Below are positions 28,296 through 40,600 of a stretch of 64,000 nucleotides of DNA, piece by piece. The notes under the pieces are model-generated. The model was not told where the DNA came from. It did not search any database and was given only the letters and a program-made list of their open reading frames with translations. This stretch comes from Anoplolepis gracilipes (lineage: Eukaryota > Arthropoda > Insecta > Hymenoptera > Formicidae): assembly GCF_047496725.1 (NCBI RefSeq), contig NC_132974.1, positions 8,617,001 through 8,681,000 on the forward strand, in the 5' to 3' direction. The translations under genes and the position numbers were made by a program. Position 1 is the first letter of the stretch. Each line of letters opens with the position of its first letter.

Positions 28296-29607
28296 AGTAT
28301 AGGATCGCGAGCGGAGGGGCGGTGTAAGGAACGTGCGCCAGGAGAAATGACGTATTGCGGTGCGAGGTCGATCAAATTACGTATATACTAGTGAGAGTAA
28401 AGTATAGTTTTGTGAGATCCAACGGAAAAAATTACGTTGTATAGAGATAGAAAATTCGTTATAGTATATAAAAGGCAAAAGTTTCGTTACATAGTTCATA
28501 AAGTTAAACAACTCTGATTCTTAATAAAAAAAATTATCAAATTACATTAGAGAGATAAACTTCTTGAAGATCCAAGCAAACTCTGTGACATACGTTCTTA
28601 AAGATCTCGGTTAAGTTTAAATTTACTTTTGCCGCGATTATAGGTTTGCATCAAATTTCTGACGTCCATCTCGTGTCAATAACGTGACAATATCGAAAGT
28701 AATATAAATTCGTTTTTCCGACGAGCAATATTGCTGCACGTCCGAGTGTCGCATTGTGGACGATGCGGTAAACTTCGCTTTAACGGCTTTATATGAGTTT
28801 AAGCTTTAATTGGTTCAAGCGATACCAAAGCAATTACGGGCGTGCTTTTATGGCACTATGGAATTTACAATTGAATTGAAAATTGTTCGTTGAACCTAAG
28901 TTTCTTTCTGTGATTGCAATCATGTTTTATATATATTTCTGGAGAACAAGGTAGATTGTAGACCGCAGATAAACTTCTATTTCAAGCGCAAAAAGTAAAA
29001 GCTCGCGCGATAAATATGAACAGTATTGCGTCGTGTATACGGAATGGTGGTTAAAAGTTAATGCAGCCTGATCGTGGCATGAAAATTGCATGTGTTTGGG
29101 TCAGTAATAACATGACGCAACATGGATATTTCAGCTGGAATTCCATAGACGAAATTGAACGTAGATCAGTTTGTAATGAATTGGATTATCGCAATCATTT
29201 GCTCAAATTATAGTATTTTCAATTGACAGTAAATTTTGAAATCTCTCATCTCTTAACATTTGGTTCAAGATCGATATAAATACTAAAAATTAATTTACCG
29301 ATATTATGACGGAAATGATATTGCGGTATAATGCTGAATTATGATTAAAATATATGTATGTTAAGCAAATGCAATTGCTGCTGTATAATTTATAGGATTT
29401 TAATATCTGATATCCCACATAAAATGATAAAATGCAGTAAAAATAAAGGAATTTAAAACCAGTTAATTTATCCATTAAAATACAAAATTGAGATTTTATT
29501 TTATCATTTAGATTTAATGCAGTAAATATACGTATGCGAAAAAGAAATTATCACTCAAATATTAATGCAAAATTTTTTATTTAAAACCTTGTATAAAATT
29601 ATTTGAC

Positions 29608-29656
29608 GTATTCTTATATCATAAAATACTGTGTATTCTTATATCACAAAATATAT
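29608..29656. repeat. Tandem duplication, about 25-bp unit
   Basis: Two adjacent copies of a unit starting GTATTCTTATATCA. The second carries a T-to-C change and a diverged end. Confidence 0.8.
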
Positions 29657-30171
29657 CAATTTATGCAAAAAAATTATATCTAGAAAATTCTTAAATTTTA
29701 CATCACCAAATACAATTACGTTACTAATCATCATTATGAGTTACAGTAAACAGGAATAAACGTTTAATTTTAATGATAATTAATGTCAAATTAATGGTTA
29801 AATTGACGTGATTTAATACCGAGTAAACTAGTAACGCGGAACGCGAGTTTATAAGAGCTCGATTAGAATGATATCAGCAAGTGGCGAGTTGCATTTGCAT
29901 TCAATGCAATTGACCCTTACGCATGATCGCCTACTCATTAAGTCGCTCTTTTCACATTAATGAGCAATTCAAAATAGCTTGTTCATCTATATGCGATTTA
30001 ATAGCACAATTAGATAGATAATTTAGTTGTATATCATATAAATTAACATATTAAATTTAAATATATTTTATAAGAAAAAACTTTTTTGTAAGAAATTTTT
30101 GCAATGTGGAAAACTGAATATGTATCAAGAAGAAACAAAATATTTAAGATGCTTTTTTCATTGTTTCATTT

Positions 30172-30174
<3 letters not shown>

Positions 30175-30217
<43 letters not shown>
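30175..30217. repeat. (AT)n microsatellite
   Basis: About 21 AT units, just upstream of the hairpin element at 30257. Confidence 0.95.
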
Positions 30218-30221
<4 letters not shown>

Positions 30222-30256
30222 ACTAGATATAAAAAAGTTGTTATTATGACTTCTAT

Positions 30257-30413
30257 ATAATAAAATAATATTAGATATTTTAGCAAATAAACTTTAAATT
30301 AAAATTCTATGACTTTTTTCAGACAATTTATTACCTTAATTTATATAATTGTTTGCAGAACGCCATAGAATTTTAATTTAAAGTTTAATTGCTAATATTT
30401 AATATTATTTTAT
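30257..30413. mobile_element. AT-rich hairpin element (MITE-like)
   Basis: The left arm (about 30257-30312) and right arm (about 30363-30413) are reverse complements with a few changes. The innermost parts (AAACTTTAAATTAAAATTCT and its complement) match exactly. The loop is about 50 bases. Outer ends are AT-rich (TAAAATAATATT and its complement) and I cannot define a target-site duplication. There is no coding capacity. It is most likely a small non-autonomous DNA transposon relic. Confidence 0.6.
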
Positions 30414-30417
30414 AAAA

Positions 30418-32412
30418 AATTAATATAATATAATCCAAAATACTTTTTGATATTTAGCCTTAACAATAAGATGAATTTAACTTTGAATTTGTTTGTAAAT
30501 TATCATTTGCGTCTTCTGAGGTATCACATTTAGTCGCAACAACAAATTTGTTTACACGGAGATAGAGTTTCACGAATCGATATAGGAAAAGTCGTTCGTC
30601 GTACAGAAGATTCAGGAAACTGACGCCTCGTTCTGGTGAGGTGCGAAGAAACCTAGGAGACATTCAGACGTAAAGGGATAGCGCGTTTGGTGGACGAGCA
30701 AAGGAGTGCGCGCGCTCGATTAATCTCGCAATCTGGATGGAGTGGCTATGATAGACCTCCATGAATAACTCATGAGCAGCGGGTACCTGCTTCCCATAGG
30801 GACATTCGCGTATAATTCAGCCACTTCATTTGTCCTCATTACTATGCCCGATCGTTACATAGAGTACGATTTACGGGGCTTCGTGCGCTCGCCCTTCTCA
30901 TTCTGAAGCTCTTCCTTTTGGTACACAAGGCACCTGTATGACATCCCGGGTAAGCTTTTGCCTAGAATCCTTTTCACGACCATAGATGAAAATGCAAGCG
31001 CGCATATCTTGACACAAAAGCGCTGTACAGTGTGACCTTACTTGTGTGTCCAATGTACAAATAAATTGGAAAGAGAGAGAGAGAGAGAGAGAAAGAGAGG
31101 TTGACAGATGATGTAAATAAAGTAAAATACAAAATCTTGTGAATTTTGCTATGTCAGCATGTATATGTAATATTTTGCAAATAAAGTAATCATTATAGAT
31201 ACGCTTATATTTTAACTTTTTGTCATTCAAAAATATTAATTTAAATTTGCGTTTAAAATTATTTATTCCAATTGTCCTTATACTTGTCATTTTTAATCTA
31301 TATATCGATTATTGATTCATAATATTAAAATGTTTGATTATATTATATTATTTATATTATGGCAACATATATAGCAGTATTACGAATTCCTCCGTCTAAT
31401 TCTCACCGTTGTTCTTAGTCTATCACGAAACTTGTTCAGAAAACTGAAATTTATGAATTCAAAAAGCGCTGGGATAGCCCATGAAATGCCCTGACGAGTG
31501 GCCCGCCCGGTAACGGGATAAATGGCTCTCTAGGGAAGGATAAAGAAATTTCGCGAACCCATTCTGCATCGAGAATCCGGCATTCGCTATGAATAGATTC
31601 TCGATAAATGGATATCAAAACGAGATAAGAAGGATACGCCATTGAGAGAATTGGAAATAAATTTCCAATGCCGGTAAGGAATACATTCGTGATATTGCAG
31701 TCATACTCGTATTCTTATACGTCTTCTTTCCATATAAGCGTAAGCATTATAGTAACTTTCGTTTTTATACGGAGTAGCTGTGGTATTCTCGGACTATTTT
31801 CTCATTAAGCGCAATAAGGTTTTGAACTTTATAATTTCTTTACGTCGACGTAAAAACTTTTTTATCTTGTTACTGACCTCTCAGTAATTTTCGATATATC
31901 CCGAAGATATAGTAAGTGGCCATACTGAATCCAATGTTAATATTCGATGTAATTCCCCATAGCTTTTTGTATCATGAAAAAGATAATAAACCATAGGGAA
32001 TACTTTAAAATTGAAAATATACTTTTTCATCTGTGTAAGAATTTACATTAAATTAGAGAATAATTGCAATTACACTGAGGTACTCGTGTTTCACACAGAT
32101 GCATTTGGGAATTGCAGTCTGCAGATTTGTGTACGTAAAAATTAAAATCGATCTCGCGTAACGTCAAAAGAAGAAACAAAAGATTTATTCATTCCTAAAA
32201 ATAAAAATATTTAATACTTTAAACGTACAGTCGTTCTTTCGCAAAATATTATTAATAAATAATTAAAAACAAATATGTATAAAAATGTTGAAGCCACACA
32301 TTACTGTACGATATACCGCAATTATTCGATATGGCATTGCAAAAAACAAATTAATATATACAATTTATAAAATATAATTTTTATTATTTTACTTTTCCAT
32401 AAAATTTACCTC
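30418..32412. other. Noncoding stretch between two hairpin elements
   Basis: A GC-richer block (about 30500-31000) is followed by AT-rich sequence. It holds a GA run at 31072. No frame here combines a start, coding character and splice sites. Confidence 0.55.
31072..31099. repeat. (GA)n microsatellite, interrupted
   Basis: About 11 GA units, then GAAAGAGAGG. Confidence 0.9.
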
Positions 32413-32825
32413 TTAAGGGGATGCTGAAGCTGTTCCATATTACCGACGAAAATCTAACTTAACATAACAATATATTTGCTCAATATAAAAGTTACAATTT
32501 ATACAAATAAAATAAAATAAATTTCCGTTCTAAGGATTGCATAAGATAATATTTGTGAACTTTTAGAAATAAGTTTAGAAACCTAGATAAAAAACATTTT
32601 GTTGTAGAAAATGTCGTGCAACAACTTTTTCTACAAGAAAATGTTTTTTATCTAGGCTTCTAAATTCATTTCTAAAAGTTCACAAATATTATCTTATGCA
32701 ATCCTTAGAACGGAAACTTATTTTATTTTATTTGTATAAATTGTAACTTTTATATTAAGCAAATATATTGTTATATTAAGTTAGATTTTCGTCGGTAATA
32801 TGGAACAGCTTCAGCATCCTCTTAA
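32413..32825. mobile_element. TTAA-flanked palindromic MITE (piggyBac-like)
   Basis: A TTAA at 32413-32416 and another at 32822-32825 flank a 405-bp element whose halves are reverse complements. Arms run 32417-32610 and about 32627-32821 around a loop of about 15 bases. I count 8 mismatches over 194 compared positions (about 96% identical). The ends read GGGGATGCTGAAGC on the left and, complemented, GAGGATGCTGAAGC on the right. Precise TTAA duplication is the hallmark of the piggyBac superfamily, so a non-autonomous piggyBac-like origin is inferred. The ends are not the classic CCY type, so the exact family is unresolved. There is no ORF of note. The high arm identity suggests a young insertion or copying of a snapback molecule. 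Confidence 0.85.
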
Positions 32826-33100
32826 TAACGTTATTATGCTTTTAAAATACACTGTTATTTTAGCACACTTTTATGTAGCAACAGTTTCTATTCCAAGAAG
32901 TGCAGTATTTTTTCGCGTATGCAAGCAGTCAAGATATCTTTCATCGTCGCTTCCACGATGACTAGCCGTTGATTTATCCTGCATTTATTATTCGGGCTTA
33001 AAGGATCGGGTGAGCCGATCAGCGCGCGTAAGAAGCTATCATAGTATTCCGTTTGAGTACCGGTGATCGATTACTTTCCCATCCCGCTTTCTTCGCATAT

Positions 33101-33104
<4 letters not shown>

Positions 33105-33188
<84 letters not shown>
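33105..33188. repeat. (AG)n microsatellite, long
   Basis: Forty-two uninterrupted AG units, the longest perfect microsatellite here, at the boundary of a GC-rich block. It creates artefactual Arg-Glu and Leu-Ser repeat frames on both strands. Confidence 0.97.
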
Positions 33189-33194
<6 letters not shown>

Positions 33195-33573
33195 CCGTTG
33201 TGCGTGCACGCGCGTATCCGCACGCGGGTGAACGAGTGGACGGGGATGGATACGGCGAGTGAGAAGCGAGGGTCTAACACCATTAGCGATCGCTCTTTGC
33301 CGCAACAGCTTGCAACAGATGATCCCGGGGTGCTCTTCTAGATTAGCAAACAAGGAGCCGGCACCGCTGCCACTTATCTCCCCGTAAGTGCACCATCTAT
33401 TCGTTCGTCGGTTTACCGTGACTCGCTCGATTCTCACTCCGGGGTTAAATTAAACGTGCGCACTGGAGAAAAGAAGGCAACGCGCGCAATCCCTCGTTTT
33501 TGTGCAAGTAGTTAAGGAACCGGCACCGACCATTTTCTTCCCGTCACTCTCTTTCTTCAGCCGCCTCCTTTTC

Positions 33574-33596
33574 TTTTTTTTTTTTTTTTTTTTTTT
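33574..33596. repeat. Poly-T run
   Basis: Twenty-three T residues inside a wider pyrimidine-rich block (about 33541-33608). It could be a replication-slippage tract or the A tail of an old minus-strand retroposition. No gene copy is visible beside it. Confidence 0.9.
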
Positions 33597-35543
33597 CTTT
33601 TGCTCTCGCGCCGCGCTTTCGCCGCGCGCGGACGTCTTTCCATCCCGGATTTCAACGTCGTTCTGAGAAAATCGCTCCGAGAACAGAATATGAAGTAGAA
33701 CGTTGCCGCTTTAAAATAAATACGACATTCTCTCTCTCTGTTTTTTCATTAGACGTCTCCTTTCTGTGGCATATCTTGATATAATAATGACGCGTACTAT
33801 GCACGTTATTCAAGTAACTACCAGGTCTTGCCACTTCGTAGAAAGTCTTTCGATGTGTGAGATGCATAAACTGCCTTTTGTCCATTTACATATATCGTTT
33901 CATTTTATGAAGTATCCAAAGGTTGTTTTCTCCAGAACTTTATAACACATACATTCTGTACTAATCAGTCAATATATTATCTTACATTTTGCAAGGAAAT
34001 ATCATAAAAATAAAAACCGAAATGTTTATAATTATTGTAATTTCTTCCTTACATTTGGAAATATTTACTATTTTATGTTTATAATACCCTTTGTGCAAAC
34101 GTAAATATATAAATAATAGTTTGTTTTTTTCTTAAATTAATTAGCTGTAAATTATATTTTCTTTAACAAAATAAACATTTAACTTGAAATAATTGTACTA
34201 CTTATAGCAATTATTTTTTAATAGAATAATCGATTTTAAATAAAAAGATTAAGTACATGCAATGTGAAATATGTATTTTTCGAAAGCTGTATTATATCTA
34301 TTATATATATTTTGATATATTTTAGATATGAATAATCGAAACATGTAGCACGTAATATTGCTGAATATTTCTGTAAATACGAAAGCATATCCGTTAGGGA
34401 TTTAATAGGCGACGGAAACATGATAAGCAAGTGACAAGCAGTACCATTTAAGTACGTAGAGAGTAGTGTAGTATCGTGCACGAAGTAATTAAGAAACGAT
34501 TAAATTACAGGGATATAATATCATGCGCATGCTGACATTTAGCGAATTGAATTAACGGAATTGGAGCATTCGAACACATCTATATTTCAGTAATTCTGAC
34601 GTAATATTCGCCAGGTGAATTACATGCTACATAATTGTTTGCCATACAATACTTGCGATTTATAAACGTGATATGTTTCGAATAATAATGCAAATACGGA
34701 AAATGCTCTATGTAGATTCGCAATACAATTGTAACGAATGGTAAAATCTGATTCTTTTTCATACGAATTTTTTTGAAACATACATGTATTTCGTCAGCAG
34801 CATATCCTTTCAATTTGCGACGCACGTGAAAAATATGGCCGTATACTCACGTCGATAAATTTTATTCCACATATATTAATTCAACATATCCATCTCGGGA
34901 AGATGCATCGACATGCCATTCTAGGGTGTGCCAGCATACACTCCTGTAGAATTAGAGCATCAACCCCTTATGACATTGCACGATATCGACTGCATCGTAC
35001 ATCACCGACGCTATCTCGAAGGAATCGCGTTTAAAAATGCATGCGGCGCAATAAGGACGAAACAACAAACGGGAGAAAAAGACGGGAAGTATTTTGCTCA
35101 AATATCTAAATAAAACCGACTAAAAATGTATGCAGCTTCCTGCAGTAGTCGAAGAAAACATGGTAGAGAGTAATCTCGTCCATATGCTATTTATGAAACT
35201 TTATATACGCGATATGCGCATGCTGTCCTCTTTTGTAGGCGTAATTGGGTCATATCCTCTCTCAAAGAGACAAGAGCGAAAGTATGTGGATGATGTCATG
35301 TCGCAAGCATTCTTCAAAACATTGTTTTCTATTAGCTTCTAAAGTCAAGAGTACAAAGTATAATATCTATTAATAATACAACGTTATTAATGTGTATCAT
35401 TTCATGTGTAATATTTCAAACAATACTCGCTTTATATCCAATGTGTTCATTAAAAAAATTATATATTTTATTAAGAACGTGAAGTATGTTATTAAATTTT
35501 TGGAGAATACTTGGGAAAAAAATATCAAGATACAAAGGAAACA

Positions 35544-35567
35544 ATATATATATATATATATATATAT
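35544..35567. repeat. (AT)n microsatellite
   Basis: Twelve AT units, followed by GT and a T run. Confidence 0.9.
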
Positions 35568-36280
35568 GTTTTTTTTTGTATTAACATTGAAGATTAATAA
35601 AAAGATTTCAATAAATAGAGAATATACAAAATTAGTTTTAAATTAAAATCTTGCTCTTTTTAAATGATATTCACGATAATTTTCTTTTTGTGATAGTGAC
35701 GTTCTTATAGTGAAACGTCAGCTTCATTTATTTCAAGTACTAAAAATTGTCAGATCGAAAATTTCACATTGGTTTTTGGCTGGTTTTACGATAGCTTCGT
35801 GTTCCAATATCACTTTTCCATAAACCCATATTGGAAACCATCTAAAAATATCTCTTATCGATTGTCGCATATCACATGCTACATCCCTTGTTTTATAAAA
35901 CGTTTGCGGTTGCAATTTGCACATACATTTTTCTCTTTCATAACAGGTATCACATTCAAGAAATACATATAATTATTATAACTTTTGTAAAATATTATAC
36001 AACATAATTATCATCAGAATTATCATAAAGCAATGTAGTTAAGAATAATCTATTACAAGCGTATTATTGTTCCACTGCTTAATTATCAATATAGTTAAAA
36101 AAAATTGATCATAGCTTTAATTGTATTTTGGCAAATGTATGACAATAATTGTATATGAAATGTTAGCCGCTTGTCGAAATATTTGTAATTTGCTTACGAC
36201 ACAGTCGTATCTATTCATTAATCGATTTGATCAAAGTGTAATGTCATGATGTACTTGTCTACCTTTATGTCTATATGTAT

Positions 36281-36302
36281 GTGTGTGTGTGTGTGTGTGT
36301 GT
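36281..36302. repeat. (GT)n microsatellite
   Basis: Eleven GT units. Confidence 0.95.
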
Positions 36303-36638
36303 ACATACTGCTTGCTCATACGCGAAATGTTCCAATTTCTGAAGTTAATAGCGCGCGATCCAACGGAGGAAACAATATTTCCGACTCGCCGCTTCTCTCC
36401 GGCACTTGGCCTGATTATCCTTAACGGCGGAACGTCTGCTAACTTTTGCCCGAGAAGTTATTAATCGACATCTCAACGAGATATTTCGCTTCTATTATAA
36501 AGCGTTCGTTATAACGGTTTTTTATTCATTCGCGCTCCCTCGTTCATGAGGCGCGGCTCTCCTCGAACTTAATGGACGTAATTCGGTGGAAGGAATAATT
36601 CTTTCAGCCCCATCGCCCTCTCCTGCCGGCCTGCCACC

Positions 36639-36676
36639 ATCGCCGTCGCCGTCGCCGACGACGACAACGACGACGG
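36639..36676. repeat. GC-rich trinucleotide tract (CGCCGT/CGACGA)
   Basis: Imperfect trinucleotide repeats in a GC-rich block. Read on the minus strand they give an Arg-rich run, which makes the minus-strand open frame at 36604-36885 unreliable as a gene. Confidence 0.85.
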
Positions 36677-37620
36677 TTACGCTCTACCACCGATCGCAGT
36701 GGAAAAGCTTTAAGCTCCGACCGACTTAATCCGAAATGCAGCAAAGTTTCTTTGAGAGTTCTGAAGCGGCGGGCAATTGGCCGTGCCACGCGGATAGAAT
36801 AGAGCTCGGAGGCAATTTCATGACAGCGTCTTGAGATGATTGGATCATCTCGCGTCGAGCTCGATAACCTCTTCTGGGCCCACATCCCACATACGTGTGT
36901 GTGGTCTTCGTTTCCCTTCCCTCTGCATCACTTCGCCTCTTCTCTCTTAAGTGCGTCTCGCGCTCCCAGTCGCCTTATCAATATATAACCTCATTATGGT
37001 GGCGCGTACATGGATCCCAATTATCTGGATCCCGTTGCGGAGGAAATAACCTTTTTATTAAATCTTGCTACGGTTTCGATCCGTCGCGTCGTTCGAACGG
37101 CGTATCGCAGACGAGAAGGTTAATACGGTCTGATGATTCGCAATGCAAGAGTGAGCAAAAAGATTCATACACAATCGGTACGTGCGAATTGAAATAAGCT
37201 TATAAGTACTTCGAAGACATTACGGAGGAAACAAAGGAAAAGAAGAACAGATTGTGGAATGATGACGAGCGCGAGTCTTCGCAACAGCCATGATGTAAAG
37301 AGATGTCACACACAAACCTTTCTGTGACACCGTGGCCCGCTGTTCGGTTTATAGAAAGCTATGAACTACGTCGGCCCGTTTCTGTCAGACTTGTTCACAA
37401 TGTCAATTGCAAACGAATACTATTCATTCTGCTTTAATGTAAACTAGCGGCGAAATATTGAATTTCTCTCCTTCTGGACATGAATATTAACAGAATATTT
37501 AATTAAATTGGAAACAGATGGCACAGAAAATTGTATAAGACTGTCGATTCTTTCGTATATTACAGCATTTGGATTAATAACCTTTTATTGTTTGCAATAA
37601 TATTAAATTTCATGAATAAG

Positions 37621-37688
37621 TATAATAGATGTAAGATATCCTAATCTTTAATGATATAATAGATATGAAATATCTTAATCTTTAATGA
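37621..37688. repeat. Tandem duplication of a 34-bp unit
   Basis: Two adjacent 34-base copies beginning TATAATAGAT and ending AATCTTTAATGA, with a handful of substitutions. Confidence 0.9.
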
Positions 37689-40600
37689 ATTTCGAATTAA
37701 CTTTGAAATTTTTTAGCAAAAATTCCTAAAAACTATTAATTATTTCTATATTAATTATTTTGTAACACATATATAAAGCACATAAAGATTAGTAAACTAT
37801 TTTCAAGATTTAAATTTTATCCTTTTTATATATATATATATATACATACATACTTATAAAAAACTTAAAAATTTTGCTGCAAAAATATTATTAGATATTT
37901 TTATTTTTAATGTCGTTAAATATATATACACAATTTAAGCTACTATTAAAAAATTGCTTTAATAATTTTTCTTAATAGGCATAATAATAAATAAGGTTAT
38001 AATAATAAATCTTTGAATTAAATTATGCAAACGTATAAATCGTTCATAATTTTAGTTTGTGCTACTAAAATATATTGCAGCAATTTTTGTCTTCTTTTTT
38101 TAATTGCGATAGTTATTTAAGACATTTTATTTTATTATAAAATTGTAAATATTTAACATACAAATTTGTTTGCAACTGCAATAATATATTTCAATCGTTG
38201 CTTTGTTCTTTTCTTCATTTTCATTTATTAAAGGGATTATAAAAATATAACTTTCACAATTTAACTTTAAATACAATCATAATTCGAGAATTAATGAGAA
38301 GAGAGAAAGAAAAATGTGTTATATATAAATTGCTAGAAGAAAATAAGTATTCGCGTTTATCGCAGGACGTGAGAAGCCGTTGTCATCGTCACAACCGTAA
38401 TTCCTAATGAATTTCTGTAACGTAATTTGTCTTTCGTATTAGCAGTGTCATTAAAGTTTCAAAATTTCTTGACGCTTCCTTCATTTTCGCATTTAATGCG
38501 CGAAGAAATCGTCCCGCGAAGTTACGAGGCGAAGATTAAAGAGTTCGCGCAACGAGTCTTCCGTAACCAAACGACTCCTTTCGTTCATTGTTCGCCGCTT
38601 TACGAGCGCGTTAATTTTACCCTACCATCGGCTTTGCCATTCTCATTCGTTGTTACGTGCGTAATGTGCTCTTGATTGTTATTCACGGAAGGACACGCAG
38701 TCTGAAACCAAATTTATCTATTAGCTTCTCGTTGCCGCCGCCGTAACGGATTTCGCGACAGACTTTACACGTGCATACTAAATCCAAAATTATGGTTACG
38801 TCACTGCTGCCTGTTCTCTTGAACGCGTTGACATATTAATTTATAATTGAAGAGCTTATTTTCAAGAAGAGAGCATGTGTTCCGTTAATTTTACCGAACA
38901 CGCGAAAGACTATATATAATTTTCTCATTTATAGTAAAATTATTAATATTATTTTTCTCTTAAAAATTTAGTACAATAAATTGAGCTATATATTCTAAAA
39001 ATACGATATTAATTATAATATATTATAAATAGTTACATATTAGAAAAACATTATTAATGCATTGTACATTTTTGATATGAATCAGTGATTCTTTATAAAT
39101 TACGCTTTTTAAAATACACTGATTCTTAAGCAGCTGTGTTATATATTTACTTGATGACAATTTCGTAAATGTGAAAAATGCAAAATTCCTGTGAGAAAAG
39201 ATAGCAAATCGCAATTATTTCTTCCAGACAATCAAGTTTCAAATAAGTTGACAGTGCCGAGAAATATAAAATAACAGGAATAAAGTAACGAAAACGTTAT
39301 CAATTATGCCGCTTCCAGAAGCAGTCACGTAGAAAATGCATTCCGATCGTTCGGCGAAAGAAAGGAGAAGAGTGGAAAGAGAGAAAAATTGGACATCGGC
39401 ATTAAGTTTGGCGACAAAATTAGCATGACGATTTAGGTACACGCGATAATTTGATTTCGTCGATTGTAATCCGAGCCCTCGATGTAGCAACAATTCGTTA
39501 TCCGATTTCATGAATGCTTCTACTATTCTGTTACGTAACCGCACACCCGTCATCGGTTTGTACCTGCGTCGAAAGCTACCTGTGATGACGATAATTATGC
39601 TTCACATATTACAATACTTTGTACTTTCACAATACATACTATGTTTACGTATGTATTGTCAAACATAGGTCAATATCACTGAGTAAAGTATTTTATGGAT
39701 TTCGTAAACGTAGTAGAACAACTTTTGTGAAGTAAAACATTGTATATTGATTGTGTAAGCTAAAACTAATTATTTTACGAAACAATTGTGTTATGATGCA
39801 AGCTACGTGATTATTGATCTTTATTCAAAGTTGATTTATTCTACTTTTTCAGTTGGTTCACAAAGTGTTGAAGTATTAATTTGTTTCAATTAACGATTCC
39901 TACATTTCTATGTAACAAATTTAGTACACAGACTCCTTTTACTCCCATTTTCGCTTTAAATATCGAGTATTCTATTTTTCATTTAATATTATATTGTACA
40001 TATTTAAGTTTTATTTAATTTCATAATATTTAATAGATAGGTGAAATAATATCGGATCAATTCCGAGTCAATTTTTTGAATGTAGCAACTATTCTGCTTT
40101 TACAACAAAGGAATATATAGGCTTAAAGATTTTTGTAAACATTTTCGATTGTTCTGAACAATATAGCGTATCGCTTTTTTTGAGATTTTTATTCTCTGGT
40201 AAAATAAAAATTCAAACTCTATCAAAACAATTTTCCTTTCAAGCTTTCGATGCATCATCGCATCTTTGATAACATAAAAAAAAAGAGAAAAACAAAAATA
40301 AAAAAATATGTGTAAAATATTTATATACTTTCTCAAAGGTAATTTTTATAGATTGCTTATATTTTAATATTGAGCTGTATAATACTAATGTATTATTATC
40401 GCAATTATTTGTTACATATCTATACATATCGTACATTACAGCTTGAAAAAAACTAGCAAAGAAAATTATAATAAATACTAGCTTTACCTGTTGTTATTGT
40501 ACATACTTTTTTTCATTTGATTAATTGAATAAACTGCACGCTTGACAAGATATTATATTTTGCAAAAGCTGTGACATGCAAGCTGGTTGGTTAGTAACAT

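Larger units (their letters stand above)
9993..30256. other. Long noncoding stretch, possibly the first intron of the 9914 gene
   Basis: No exon can be supported. The segment is mostly AT-rich desert with GC-richer blocks at about 13560-14160, 16560-16850, 19380-20280, 22400-23500 and 26570-28400. Possible acceptors phase-compatible with the 9914 exon occur at 10440 and 27675, but neither is followed by a frame with recognisable protein character and a good donor. Short palindromes at about 13394-13457 contain ATATATATTAAG-like arms. A 7-base near-palindromic CACGTAC unit is repeated at 27596-27618. Confidence 0.45.

Noticed and set aside
27876..28391. 171-codon open frame on the plus strand, the second longest in the window
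   Set aside because: It opens at TTG; the first true ATG in frame is at about 28200, and it runs through a perfect 8-bp tandem repeat. No recognisable domain.
33039..33437. Open frames containing long Leu-Ser or Arg-Glu repeats (also at 8183-8578, 12168-12452, 22383-23022 and 46487-46687)
   Set aside because: They are translations of GA/CT microsatellites, open on both strands for that reason alone.
39629..39659. Hairpins at 39629-39659, 55244-55268 and 4281-4309 as microRNA precursors
   Set aside because: Stems are only 10-13 bp, far short of the roughly 22-bp duplex of a pre-miRNA, and I saw no known insect microRNA sequence.
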